A stretch of DNA of 20,914 nt from a virus. Under the pieces are notes generated by a model. That model was not told where the DNA came from. It ran no database searches and was given only the letters and a program-made list of their open reading frames with translations. This document shows positions 1-8,099 of this stretch, one piece after another (positions within the stretch are counted from its first letter, which is position 1; every line of letters starts with the position of its first letter). A program made the translations under genes and the position numbers. Location: IMG/VR virus record IMGVR_UViG_3300029309_000414, positions 1 to 20,914 of that record; one strand, 5' to 3'.

Positions 1-3000
1 GAGAGTGCTAGGTTTATTGTTAATACTAAGAACGGCAAACAACAAATACATGTTGAGTCTCGTAACGCTCAACCAATAGACATCATACACGATGCTTTTC
101 ATGTTGTCTTTGCTAGAGAGTTTGGTCAGGACCAAGAGATCGCTAGGGTCATGTCTAATAGACTCAGAGATGTAATGTCTAAGTCTAACAAAGAGGACGC
201 CGCTTTGGTTAAAAGAATTGATGATGTTATAAACTCTGCTGAGTATGCCGAAGGATTAAAAGGAGAAGAGTTTCTTGCTGATGTTGCCGCAGAATTGTCA
301 GGCGCTTATGGTCAGTTAAGTCAGTCAGGCAAGTCTAAGTTTAAGAATACTTTAGTGTCCTTTATTGATGAGATTCTTAAAAAGTTCGGTATTAATATAG
401 GGGCCTTCACAAATGTTCGTAACGAGTTTGACTCTGATCAACGTGTGGTTAATTTCTTAAATGCTTTTTCTAAAGTATATGCCTCTGGTGCTGCGCTTGA
501 CCCAAGTCAAAAAGCAGCCAAAACAGAAGAACGATCTAAACTAATGAGTGAACTTCCACCGGACGCAACTCCTGAAGAACTTGCTCAATGGAATAGAGAA
601 AAGCCTGCTAGAGATCAGGAACGAAAAGATGCTCTTGATGCTATGGAAGAGCAAGACAAAAAGCAAAAGAAACAAGAGGAGCAAGATTTAACCAGGAATC
701 AGCGAGAAGATGATATCCGCTCTGGTAAGTTTAATCCCGACATAAGTATAGAAGATGCTAAAGAGTTTGAGGCTGGAAGAAAAGAAAGAAGAGAAAAACT
801 TCAACAAGACTATAATAAAGCCGTAGGTGATATTGCGGGTAATTCTAGTTTTGCTAATGTTGCCACGGACGATGCGCTATCCTCAGTTGGTAATTTCATG
901 TTAGACTTTGAAGAAAGAAGTAAGAGACGTTCAAAATTAATTACTCGTAGAGGAGTTAAAAGATATCAACCTAGGATACGACTCAAGCAAAGAGATTTTC
1001 AAGGTGTTAGAGAAATAGGAGGTGCTAAAGAACTAATTATAAACGCCATGGACAAAATATTCTTGCTTCAAAGAGAGTTAGAAGATGCTGGCGTTGATAT
1101 TAATTTGACTAAAGACGTAAGGAATAAGTTAATACTTGGCGACTCTGCCGCCTTAGATCAAAGCAATAAGTTTGAAGAGGACTTAGGAACTATCATTGAA
1201 ACAATGAACTCTGCGGGTATGGGTATTGATCAGACCTCAGACCTCTTGCTAGCCATGACGGCTTTAGGAGTTAATGAGGTAGGAAGAGTCTTGAGCGACA
1301 AGCAAAGCGCTTCTGGTATGAGTGATGCTGACGCAAGAAAAGAATTAGCCAAGTATGGTATAGATAAATCTGCAACTTTTGATGACCTAAACGGATTCCT
1401 TGAATTATTAAGCAAGTCTTCTGAAAAAGACACACCCGCAGGCATGAAGTCAGGTAAAGAAATAGCAAAGGTTGTTAAAGAATGGATGAGCGTTGCCGAA
1501 GGCACACGAGAAATCTTAATGGAGAACCTTATGCCTGGCGGTGAAATTGTTGAGGAGCGCACAGGTCCTTTTGTTTTTAATAAGAAAAGAGATGAAGACG
1601 GCAATCAGATTGAAATCAATGAGGGTGAAGTTTACTATGTTTTAGTTAAAGAAAAAACAGGAGAGGTCATTCAAAACTTCCCGACAGAACAAGAGGCTAC
1701 TAAGGCTAAGGACCAAAGAGCCGCATGGTCTGAGACCTATGGAGATCTCTATGTTCCTTTGTGGGGATTTGCCGACCCAAGCGTTGTGCCTTATCTCGAA
1801 TCAGACATAACCTCTGACCTTCAGGTGGATAATAAAAATGAAAATAACGAACCTAAAGGCGAAAAGAAGAGTAAGTTTAAAGTTACCCTAGGCAATCTTG
1901 CAGATGGTCTTTACAGACTTGTTTCAGGTGATATAGATTATGAAAGATCTGAAAAGATTGAAGAAAAAACACCAGAAGAAAGGCCACAAAATACTGGACC
2001 CTCTAAGGCTCAAGGAGTAGAAGTTACTAAACCAGTTGGAAGAAGAAAAGGCAGAGATTCAAAGGCTGGAAATATTTTAGTGAATTTAATTATTGATAGA
2101 AAGAAAGCAATTTCAAATAATCATAGGAATGAAGTGCTTATAAGGTTTTATAATCTGTTAAATGATCCTATTTCTAGAGAAGTTTTGGTAGATAATAAAT
2201 TAATATCTACTCGAAAGTTTGATGGCTCTAAAGATAAATTAAGTAAGGTTGCCAGCGATCCAAATCAAGTTCAGGTAAGGATAAATGGGGACAGGTACAT
2301 TATAGAGTTTAGTGAGGATATGAGTTACCTCGCTACTGTTTTAAAGGGTGGTAATATGATGAGAATGGGTCTAGTTGCTTCAGCCTTTAAGAACTTAACT
2401 ACATTTAGGTCAAGGACTCTTACACAGTGGTCTCCGGACTTTTGGATTCCTAACTTTGAGAGAGACTTTGGTATGGCGTTTATCTCTTTGGGGGGTAAAA
2501 AACAACAAAAAATATTTGGTATCTCTGAAAAAAGCAAAGCCGAGCAAACTAAAGAACTTGCTAAAATAAGATTTCAATTTGTTTCCGGTATTCTTCCATC
2601 CATGAAAGCAATTGGTCAAGAGGCACTAGGTAAAAAATCGGACAACAAATACTTAAAATACTTTGAAGAGTTTAAAAAGTATGGTGCTAAAACGGGATTC
2701 ATGAGTCAAGATGACGTTCGGGCTTTACGAAAAAAACTTAAAAATGTTGACATGAGTGTGCTTTCTAATAAGGCTACGTCTCTGAAAGAATTAGAAAATG
2801 GCGTTAAATTTGCGGCTGATGTTTTCGCAGGTATTAATGATATTTTTGAAAACAGTTCTCGTCTTTCTGCATTTGTTGCCGCTAGAGATAGAGGGGTAAG
2901 TCCTGAAAAAGCAGCAGAACTTGCCAAAGAGTTAACGGTAAACTTTAATCAAGTAGGATCTATGGGTCCTTTGATTGGTTCTTACCTTATGTTTTTTAAT

Positions 3001-4311
3001 GCAGGAGCGCAGGGGTCTAACGCCGTATATCAAAACTTATTTAGCACATTAGACGCGGTCACTATGAGTGCCATGTTGACTGGTCTTGGTTTCATGACTC
3101 AAATGATTAACTACGGAATAGGTGATGAAGATGATGAGCCTGTTATTGGTGGGGCTGAGGATAAAGAATACGGTAGGAAATACATAGAACTAGAGCCTGA
3201 TTATTTAAGATCTACTCGACTAGGTTATTATAAGCCCAGCGGATTATTTCTTGGAGTGTATGAGCCTTACGGCTACAATGTTTTCCCAAGTCTTGGAAAG
3301 GGATTATTTGACATGCAACAAAGAATGCGAGATCCAAACTATGCTGGTTCATTGGGCGGAGATATGACAAAGTTACTTCAAACAACTTTTAGTGCTTTTA
3401 GTCCGGTTGCTATACCTCGTACATCAGAGGGTTTTATGAGTCCTAAGTGGTTTGTTAAAAACACATTAGGGCAAACGGGTCTGGCTCCAGTTGCCGACCT
3501 GATAACTAATGAAACATGGTTTGGATCTCCTATTTATAAGGAAAAGAAACGAAACAAAATAAATGAATATTATTTTGAGGCAGACAAGGGCGGTAGTTAT
3601 CCCGCTCGTTGGTTGTCTGAGGCTTTAGCCACAGGAACCGAAGAAAGCAGCGCTAAGAAGGATGGAAAAGATTACATAGCCCCGAAAGCATTAGACTATG
3701 CGTTTCAACAAATAGCACCAGGGCCTTTAGGTTTTGCTAATCGTAATGCTAATTGGATTGATGGCGCCTATCAAGGCTCTAAGGTTATAAAGGACACCGA
3801 TGACTTTAAGAAGGCTATAAATAGAGTATTAAAAGGAGAATCTGAAAACGTCAAGTTAAAAGACATATCTTTCATAAGAGCATTTGTTGCACAACCAACT
3901 ACAGACTTTGAGGCTAACAAAGAATTTAGTTATCTTTTGCCTTACCTAAAAAGGTCTGAAGAGATTAGTCCTTCATCAGAAGACATAATTAAAGGTAAGC
4001 AAATAGAAGGCCAGTTGGATTTTGCAGATAGTGGAATGACCCCAGTTAAACTTAGACGTCTCAGAGAGAGTTATAAAGAAACTGAGGCGAAAATACGGGA
4101 TGTTAAAGATAAGTTGGACGACGAGGTTCAACGGCTTAAAGATCGAGGTCTTCCACAAATGTCTGAATTAAGGTATGAAAAAGAATTAAAAGATGTTTAC
4201 AAAAAACAGAGTATTCTAAAAAAGAACTGGCTAAGAGATAACAGAACCAATACGCGGTTGTTCTTAGAGGCTATGGATAGGGACTACATAAAGTCAGGTT
4301 CACAGGAGTAG
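1..4311 (+). CDS. Giant polyvalent virion-associated protein (5' end outside window), LPD38-like region
   Basis: The frame is open from base 1, so the gene starts upstream; 1436 residues are visible and the first internal ATG (151) is not the real start. Near the left edge HDAFH (88-102), followed about 56 residues later by EEFLAD (265-282), resembles the HExxH...E layout of zincin metallopeptidase domains in phage polyvalent proteins, with the catalytic Glu replaced by Asp. A charged, helical, Lys/Glu-rich stretch lies near 600-830. Around 2845-3290 the segment starting FENSSRLSAFVAARDRG and continuing through LTVNFNQVG, LMFFNAGAQG, a hydrophobic helix and a DEDDEP loop matches the large polyvalent protein-associated domain LPD38 as I know it. 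The C-terminus (about 4040-4160) is a coiled coil. Known: such giants are encoded next to structural genes and several are ejected with the DNA. Inferred: an internal/ejected virion protein. The following lysis cassette supports a late gene. Confidence 0.8.
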   Translation, partial: ESARFIVNTKNGKQQIHVESRNAQPIDIIHDAFHVVFAREFGQDQEIARVMSNRLRDVMSKSNKEDAALVKRIDDVINSAEYAEGLKGEEFLADVAAELSGAYGQLSQSGKSKFKNTLVSFIDEILKKFGINIGAFTNVRNEFDSDQRVVNFLNAFSKVYASGAALDPSQKAAKTEERSKLMSELPPDATPEELAQWNREKPARDQERKDALDAMEEQDKKQKKQEEQDLTRNQREDDIRSGKFNPDISIEDAKEFEAGRKERREKLQQDYNKAVGDIAGNSSFANVATDDALSSVGNFMLDFEERSKRRSKLITRRGVKRYQPRIRLKQRDFQGVREIGGAKELIINAMDKIFLLQRELEDAGVDINLTKDVRNKLILGDSAALDQSNKFEEDLGTIIETMNSAGMGIDQTSDLLLAMTALGVNEVGRVLSDKQSASGMSDADARKELAKYGIDKSATFDDLNGFLELLSKSSEKDTPAGMKSGKEIAKVVKEWMSVAEGTREILMENLMPGGEIVEERTGPFVFNKKRDEDGNQIEINEGEVYYVLVKEKTGEVIQNFPTEQEATKAKDQRAAWSETYGDLYVPLWGFADPSVVPYLESDITSDLQVDNKNENNEPKGEKKSKFKVTLGNLADGLYRLVSGDIDYERSEKIEEKTPEERPQNTGPSKAQGVEVTKPVGRRKGRDSKAGNILVNLIIDRKKAISNNHRNEVLIRFYNLLNDPISREVLVDNKLISTRKFDGSKDKLSKVASDPNQVQVRINGDRYIIEFSEDMSYLATVLKGGNMMRMGLVASAFKNLTTFRSRTLTQWSPDFWIPNFERDFGMAFISLGGKKQQKIFGISEKSKAEQTKELAKIRFQFVSGILPSMKAIGQEALGKKSDNKYLKYFEEFKKYGAKTGFMSQDDVRALRKKLKNVDMSVLSNKATSLKELENGVKFAADVFAGINDIFENSSRLSAFVAARDRGVSPEKAAELAKELTVNFNQVGSMGPLIGSYLMFFNAGAQGSNAVYQNLFSTLDAVTMSAMLTGLGFMTQMINYGIGDEDDEPVIGGAEDKEYGRKYIELEPDYLRSTRLGYYKPSGLFLGVYEPYGYNVFPSLGKGLFDMQQRMRDPNYAGSLGGDMTKLLQTTFSAFSPVAIPRTSEGFMSPKWFVKNTLGQTGLAPVADLITNETWFGSPIYKEKKRNKINEYYFEADKGGSYPARWLSEALATGTEESSAKKDGKDYIAPKALDYAFQQIAPGPLGFANRNANWIDGAYQGSKVIKDTDDFKKAINRVLKGESENVKLKDISFIRAFVAQPTTDFEANKEFSYLLPYLKRSEEISPSSEDIIKGKQIEGQLDFADSGMTPVKLRRLRESYKETEAKIRDVKDKLDDEVQRLKDRGLPQMSELRYEKELKDVYKKQSILKKNWLRDNRTNTRLFLEAMDRDYIKSGSQE

Positions 4312-4328
4312 GGTTAATATTACTGTAT

Positions 4329-4336
4329 TACCTTTG
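4329..4336 (+). promoter_or_regulatory. Possible Bacteroidota -7 element before the lysis cassette
   Basis: TACCTTTG fits the Bacteroidota -7 consensus TAnnTTTG and ends 4 bases before the holin ATG (4341). Used as a promoter it would give an almost leaderless lysis mRNA. No TTTG lies about 19 bases upstream, so the -33 half is not supported. Confidence 0.3.
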
Positions 4337-4340
4337 TAGT

Positions 4341-4565
4341 ATGGGATTCACAGATATTTTTAAAGACGATAATGACATCAACGAAAAGTCCGTAGTCGGG
4401 TTTGCTTCGTTTGCCATTATGATTTTAGTGATGTTAATTGACATCATTACTGGTTGGTTTGGACACGACCTTGTGGTCAATGAGTTCATATACAACAGTT
4501 TCACAGTTGTTACATTGGGATGCTTTGGCATCTCTGGAATAGAAAAGTTCGCAGGAAAGAAATGA
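4341..4565 (+). CDS. Putative holin, two membrane segments
   Basis: A 74-residue protein with a short charged N-terminus, a hydrophobic segment at about residues 18-39 (GFASFAIMILVMLIDIITGW), a short loop with GHDLVVNE, a second hydrophobic segment at about 48-66, and a Lys-rich tail (EKFAGKK). Size, topology and position fit a two-segment (class II-type) holin, which would oligomerise in the inner membrane and open it at lysis time. I recognise the 'helix-loop-helix-EKF' style from small membrane proteins of Bacteroidota phages, but this is by general resemblance, not a firm family match. Its stop overlaps the next start (ATGA at 4562-4565), indicating translational coupling with the next membrane protein. 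It could instead be an antiholin or another small membrane protein. Confidence 0.6.
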   Translation: MGFTDIFKDDNDINEKSVVGFASFAIMILVMLIDIITGWFGHDLVVNEFIYNSFTVVTLGCFGISGIEKFAGKK

Positions 4566-4870
4566 CTAAAAAATCTGCTATAGATAGGTTGGATGAGTTC
4601 GGTGAAGACCGAGTCTTTGGTATTAGCATCAAGACATTAATCGCGATAAGTATGACAGTTGCCATGGCAGCCTCTGGCTATACAATGATGATGAACGAGG
4701 TGGAAATCGCTAAGGAACTCCCCGTCCCTCCTGTGTCAGCCGAACAATTCAAGTTGCAAACAGAGATTATTGAGAACGCCATAATCGAGACGAAGGCCGA
4801 CATCTCAGACATTAAGAAACAAATGGACAGGATGGAGAGCCGCCTCTTCGAGAACTCTAGGAGGCGATGA
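4562..4870 (+). CDS. Membrane protein with periplasmic coiled coil (lysis cassette)
   Basis: Start chosen at ATG 4562, which overlaps the holin stop as ATGA; the longer frame from 4520 would lie inside the holin gene. The 102-residue product has a charged N-terminus (MTKKSAIDRLDEFGEDR), one membrane helix at about residues 22-43, a proline-containing linker (LPVPPV) and a helical, heptad-like region at about 60-97 ending in FENSRRR. With the N-terminus inside, the coiled coil would be periplasmic, the layout of an inner-membrane spanin subunit (Rz-like). It could equally be a holin regulator. Its stop overlaps the next start as ATGA (4867-4870), so the three lysis genes are coupled. Confidence 0.5.
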   Translation: MTKKSAIDRLDEFGEDRVFGISIKTLIAISMTVAMAASGYTMMMNEVEIAKELPVPPVSAEQFKLQTEIIENAIIETKADISDIKKQMDRMESRLFENSRRR

Positions 4871-5307
4871 AATGTTCCACGCTAAGTCTGGCTTTTTTTG
4901 TAACTTTACTTCTAGTAATTTTAACTACAAGTTGTAGCACTCAATGGCACCTAAAGAAAGCAATCAAGAAAGATCCGACAATCCTAGTTCAGGATACAGC
5001 GATTGTCATGGACACGGTTGTTATAGAGAGGACTGCTGTGCAGGATACGGTCACCATCTCAAATACGGACACAGTAGAGATTATAAAGAACAACTTCCGA
5101 GTGAAGATTATGCGTACCTCAGACACCCTCATAATCGATGGAGGTTGTGATGCTGATACAATAGTCAGAACCGTTAGCGTGCCTTTTGAAAAAATAGTTT
5201 ATCACGAAAGAACCAAGTGGTATCACAAGATGTACAAGTGGTCATTCTACCTCCTGATCCTCGGTGTTGGTGCTGAAGGAGTCCGAAGACTCTTTAGATT
5301 TAGTTAG
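4867..5307 (+). CDS. Lysis lipoprotein with C-terminal membrane anchor, candidate unimolecular spanin
   Basis: The 146-residue product begins with a type II signal peptide: MKCSTL, a hydrophobic core at residues 7-20 and a lipobox-like TTSC with Cys23 as lipidation site (Leu sits at -4 rather than -3). The middle (about 40-115) is rich in alternating Thr/Val/Asp strands such as TVVIERTAVQDTVTI, predicting beta structure, and the C-terminus has a hydrophobic helix at about 124-139 followed by a basic tail (RRLFRFS). An outer-membrane lipid anchor plus an inner-membrane helix in one chain is the architecture of u-spanins such as T1 gp11, which fuse the two membranes in the last lysis step. STQWHLKKAIKKDP resembles the start of small lipoproteins I know from Bacteroidota phages. 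Alternatively it is the o-spanin partner of the upstream coiled-coil protein. Confidence 0.6.
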   Translation: MKCSTLSLAFFVTLLLVILTTSCSTQWHLKKAIKKDPTILVQDTAIVMDTVVIERTAVQDTVTISNTDTVEIIKNNFRVKIMRTSDTLIIDGGCDADTIVRTVSVPFEKIVYHERTKWYHKMYKWSFYLLILGVGAEGVRRLFRFS

Positions 5308-5332
5308 CCAAATCTCTCTATAGTAAAGTTCC

Positions 5333-5575
5333 TCAATCCAATCCATAGAACCTAAGTAATGTTTCAGCCGCAGTCGGTCTGATCTTTTCTATACTCATCT
5401 TCTCTTCGTTGACATCTAAGGCATAGCCAATGAGCATGGACTCATTGACTTCCTTAATTTTCTGTATGGCTTTAGGATCTTTAATAGGTAATACATCTCC
5501 AACCTTTAGATCTACGATGCGCTGAGACAACGGATCATTATTGATTAGTTCTTGTAACTCTACCTTACCGGACAT
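5333..5575 (-). CDS. Small hypothetical protein overlapping the RNR 3' end
   Basis: I do not recognise this 80-residue protein. It has no membrane segment or Cys motif; it reads as a compact mixed alpha/beta protein with charged helices (IKDPKAIQKIKEVNES) and ends in LLRFYGLD. Its ATG (5575) lies 16 bases inside the reductase gene, whose stop is at 5560, so it is probably co-translated with it. It is the last gene of the leftward block and faces the lysis lipoprotein across 25 bp that show only weak inverted repeats and no clear terminator. Confidence 0.6.
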   Translation of the reverse strand: MSGKVELQELINNDPLSQRIVDLKVGDVLPIKDPKAIQKIKEVNESMLIGYALDVNEEKMSIEKIRPTAAETLLRFYGLD

Positions 5576-7464
5576 GCCCCTGTGTCACAATCAGCAATCT
5601 CAATGTCTTCCATGTTCAATTGATTTAGGCTGAGTATTGGTGTAGTCTTAGACTTCATATCTAAGTAAGTGGCTTCATCTATCTCCTCAAAAGGAGCCTG
5701 AGCAAACCCATGATCGCTATGCAGTAAGAATGATACAGTCTTTACGTTGATGTAGTTTACATTCAACCAATCCTTAATCTCTTCTAGTTCTTCTAGTTTG
5801 TAGTAGATAGTAACAGATACTGCATTGTCGCTCCACTCTCTCTGAAGCCTTCTAATGACCTCTAATTGATCGACGGCTCCCAAGTCTCCTGCAACAATAG
5901 TTCGTGAAGGAAATCTACAGGGAAACGAGACTACCATAGTCGAGTGATCCTCTGTGCCATCAAAGTTCTGAACATATTCTACATGGAATCCGTTAGACCT
6001 GGCAACCTCAATCAATGGAGAGTTGGCCGCCATTCTGATTCGTCGAATAAAGAAGGTACTATATCCGGGATGCGCACCAGGAGTGACTCCTGCTAGTAGG
6101 GATAGAGTCCCTGACGGCTTAACCGTGGTTAACTTAATAGACCTATTCCATCCTTTGATCTTAGAATATTCATCGTCATAAGATCTTAGATACTTGTATG
6201 TGTCAGACAACCAAGATCTTTGATCGTCGGTTGCTTGTAAGTATCCTGTTACGCCGATACCCATCCTCATATTCTTATGAACTATGGCCTCTGTTTCTTT
6301 TAAAGAACATTTGATTGCAAGACTATGCTTTGAAATTCTATATAAATATGTAGCAACTTTTTTTAGTTCCTCTTCGCTTTCTATGTTGGGTAAATAGATC
6401 TCAGCCAAGCAACAAGTTTCTTTGTCTGCTAATGATTGTTCAGCGCAAGGATTGAACCCCATAACTTCAGGGTCTGGATATTGCTCTTCTCCTGTTCTTC
6501 CCATCTTTCTAGCGGCGGTAAGATTGATAAGACCATACGGCTCTCCATTTCCTTTGTACCCTTCCCAGAACTCCTCCGGCAATTGAGATATATCATCACA
6601 CGCTACTGAGTTATTACTCATTGCTCTCCAATTAGGAATGTTTCCTAAGTCCCATCTCTTTGCCCTTAGATAATCTAAATCATCATAGTCACCAATAGCA
6701 ATTTGTGCTGATCTTCTTACGTTTCCGGATACTACAATCATTCCTATGATATTCATAATATCTAAAGTGTCAATAGATCGTAATCTTTTTCCTGATCTAG
6801 CATTGAGAACCTCATTAATAAGTCCCATTCCTTTTGCCAAGTCCTCGGCTCCTGATGCAATTCCGCCAAACCCTTTGATCAAAGATCCTTTAGGCCGTAT
6901 AAGATGAGTTGCATAAGTAAATGATTCGCCTGTAACAAAGGACGCCTCAAGCGTCCGCTTTAGTAACTCGACCCATCCTTCTCTGCTATCAGGCACAATA
7001 AAGTCTGCATCATTTACATTCTCTCTAACGACTTTTACTTTTCTTTTGACCTTGGGTAATTGATATACATGCTCTCTTTGAATATTATATCCTACTCCAG
7101 ACCCTAGCATAAGCATTTCAAACGCCCAAGTAAACGGCCTAATAGGTTCGTCTATAATAGTGAAAGCACAGTTCTGAAGTGATGGCAACCCTAAAGTGTC
7201 TACAGTCTTTGTTCCTAACTGCCATAGAAATCTTCCTGCAACTGTTCCTTTGAGTTCCATCATGTATTGTTTGAACTCTTCTATCTCTTGTTCATTAAAT
7301 CCACAATCCAATTGTTTATTTGCCGCCTGCATTATTCTGTTTACAGTGTCTTCCCATTCTTCTGTTTGTCCTTTTGTTGTAGGTCTGGCATAGGTACGTT
7401 TATAGGTGACGTATCCTACTTCACCCCAAGGAATGTCCTCAGGCCGATAAGTAATTGGTGTCAT
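5560..7464 (-). CDS. nrdJ: Monomeric class II (adenosylcobalamin-dependent) ribonucleotide reductase
   Basis: Reduces ribonucleotides to deoxyribonucleotides by a B12-derived radical, needing neither oxygen nor a second subunit; it would feed phage DNA synthesis. The 634 residues carry every key residue: Cys99 (LQNCAF) and Cys351 as the active-site disulfide pair, NPCAE with Asn338, thiyl Cys340 and Glu342, and the C-terminal shuttle pair Cys626/Cys631 (CDTGACPVR). The 11-residue step from thiyl Cys to Cys351 is the same as C408-C419 of the Lactobacillus leichmannii enzyme, and the tail resembles it closely. GSGVGYNIQ (121-129) and KPSGTLSLLAGVTPG (449-463) are further family motifs. It is shorter than the 739-residue relative, with about 48 residues fewer between Cys99 and Cys340. 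No reducing partner (glutaredoxin/thioredoxin) is in the window. A terminator-like hairpin sits just upstream. Confidence 0.95.
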   Translation of the reverse strand: MTPITYRPEDIPWGEVGYVTYKRTYARPTTKGQTEEWEDTVNRIMQAANKQLDCGFNEQEIEEFKQYMMELKGTVAGRFLWQLGTKTVDTLGLPSLQNCAFTIIDEPIRPFTWAFEMLMLGSGVGYNIQREHVYQLPKVKRKVKVVRENVNDADFIVPDSREGWVELLKRTLEASFVTGESFTYATHLIRPKGSLIKGFGGIASGAEDLAKGMGLINEVLNARSGKRLRSIDTLDIMNIIGMIVVSGNVRRSAQIAIGDYDDLDYLRAKRWDLGNIPNWRAMSNNSVACDDISQLPEEFWEGYKGNGEPYGLINLTAARKMGRTGEEQYPDPEVMGFNPCAEQSLADKETCCLAEIYLPNIESEEELKKVATYLYRISKHSLAIKCSLKETEAIVHKNMRMGIGVTGYLQATDDQRSWLSDTYKYLRSYDDEYSKIKGWNRSIKLTTVKPSGTLSLLAGVTPGAHPGYSTFFIRRIRMAANSPLIEVARSNGFHVEYVQNFDGTEDHSTMVVSFPCRFPSRTIVAGDLGAVDQLEVIRRLQREWSDNAVSVTIYYKLEELEEIKDWLNVNYINVKTVSFLLHSDHGFAQAPFEEIDEATYLDMKSKTTPILSLNQLNMEDIEIADCDTGACPVR

Positions 7465-7484
7465 ATTGTGAAAGTTTTTAAGGT

Positions 7485-7508
7485 TAAAAAAGCCCCATCT
7501 CTGGGGCT
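7485..7508 (-). terminator. Rho-independent terminator or attenuator upstream of the RNR gene
   Basis: On the minus strand AGCCCC-AGAGAT-GGGGCT forms a perfect 6-bp, GC-rich stem with a 6-nt loop, followed directly by TTTTTTAA. It lies after the dioxygenase stop (7536) and only 20 bases before the reductase ATG (7464), so it can end the upstream operon or act as an attenuator letting part of transcription into the reductase gene. Confidence 0.8.
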
Positions 7509-7535
7509 GATCGAAGATACAAAATTTTGTTTTAT

Positions 7536-8099
7536 TTAAGGTGACTCATAACGCAAACTTCCTGACTCGCATCCTGATGGTTTGTGTTTCCATAGGTTGA
7601 TTGCTATGGCCGACCTAACCCCTTGACTTACAGGCTTTACCTGATGAAGGTGCTTGCCTGCTTCAAAAATTATTAGCCTATTGAACTTGGCTTGTACAAC
7701 CTCTGGTTCTTTATCTTCACCTGAAGAATATATGGCTAAGTCACCGCCTTTAATTTCCATTGGCACAGGATAAAAAACACTCCCGATAAGAGGGGCTATA
7801 ACTTCTCCTGTTTTTTCTTTATGTTCTTCGTCTTTGTCAATATGAGGTGGTAACTCTTGATGTGTTATCTGAGGACCAAGTTGCCCTGTCCAATATTCAA
7901 AACCACAAACACTAACGTCATGATAAGGCGACTGATGACCCCATATTTTTTCTATAAGTTGTTTCTTTAGAGTGTTGGCTTCTTCCACCCACCATCCATC
8001 GTACCAATAGTAAGTTCCGTTATTATTAAAAAAAGACCTATCGTTTTTTAGTTGATGTAGAAATTCTTCATCCTTAATGAAGTTATCGCATATAATCAT
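7536..8099 (-). CDS. 2-oxoglutarate/Fe(II)-dependent dioxygenase, prolyl-hydroxylase type
   Basis: The 187-residue protein shows the double-stranded beta-helix signature: iron ligands His86 and Asp88 in PPHIDKD, GGDLAIYS (118-125), distal iron ligand His152 in KHLHQVKPV, and Arg162 (SQGVRSAIAINLW), the usual 2-oxoglutarate-binding Arg ten residues later. Such enzymes hydroxylate a substrate with O2 and 2-oxoglutarate. The HQVKPVSQGVR pattern is that of the prolyl 4-hydroxylase-like group; phages, notably marine ones, often encode it, with substrates mostly unknown. Its start (8099) overlaps the upstream stop as ATGA, and a terminator follows, so it closes the operon with the glycosyltransferase. 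The substrate could be a protein, a nucleic acid base or a small molecule; the sequence does not decide. Confidence 0.85.
   Translation of the reverse strand: MIICDNFIKDEEFLHQLKNDRSFFNNNGTYYWYDGWWVEEANTLKKQLIEKIWGHQSPYHDVSVCGFEYWTGQLGPQITHQELPPHIDKDEEHKEKTGEVIAPLIGSVFYPVPMEIKGGDLAIYSSGEDKEPEVVQAKFNRLIIFEAGKHLHQVKPVSQGVRSAIAINLWKHKPSGCESGSLRYESP

Noticed and set aside
4944-5150. 68-codon frame inside the lysis lipoprotein gene, rich in Cys and His
   Set aside because: An embedded o-spanin would need a lipoprotein signal; this frame has none, and its composition is explained by the +1 reading of the lipoprotein gene.
5308-5332. Terminator between the convergent lysis and RNR-side genes
   Set aside because: Only short imperfect pairings (GATTT/AAATC, CTTTA/TAAAG) without a GC stem or U tract.
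7196-7539. Plus-strand frames opposite the ribonucleotide reductase
   Set aside because: They are antisense to a gene with complete catalytic motifs and show no own signals.
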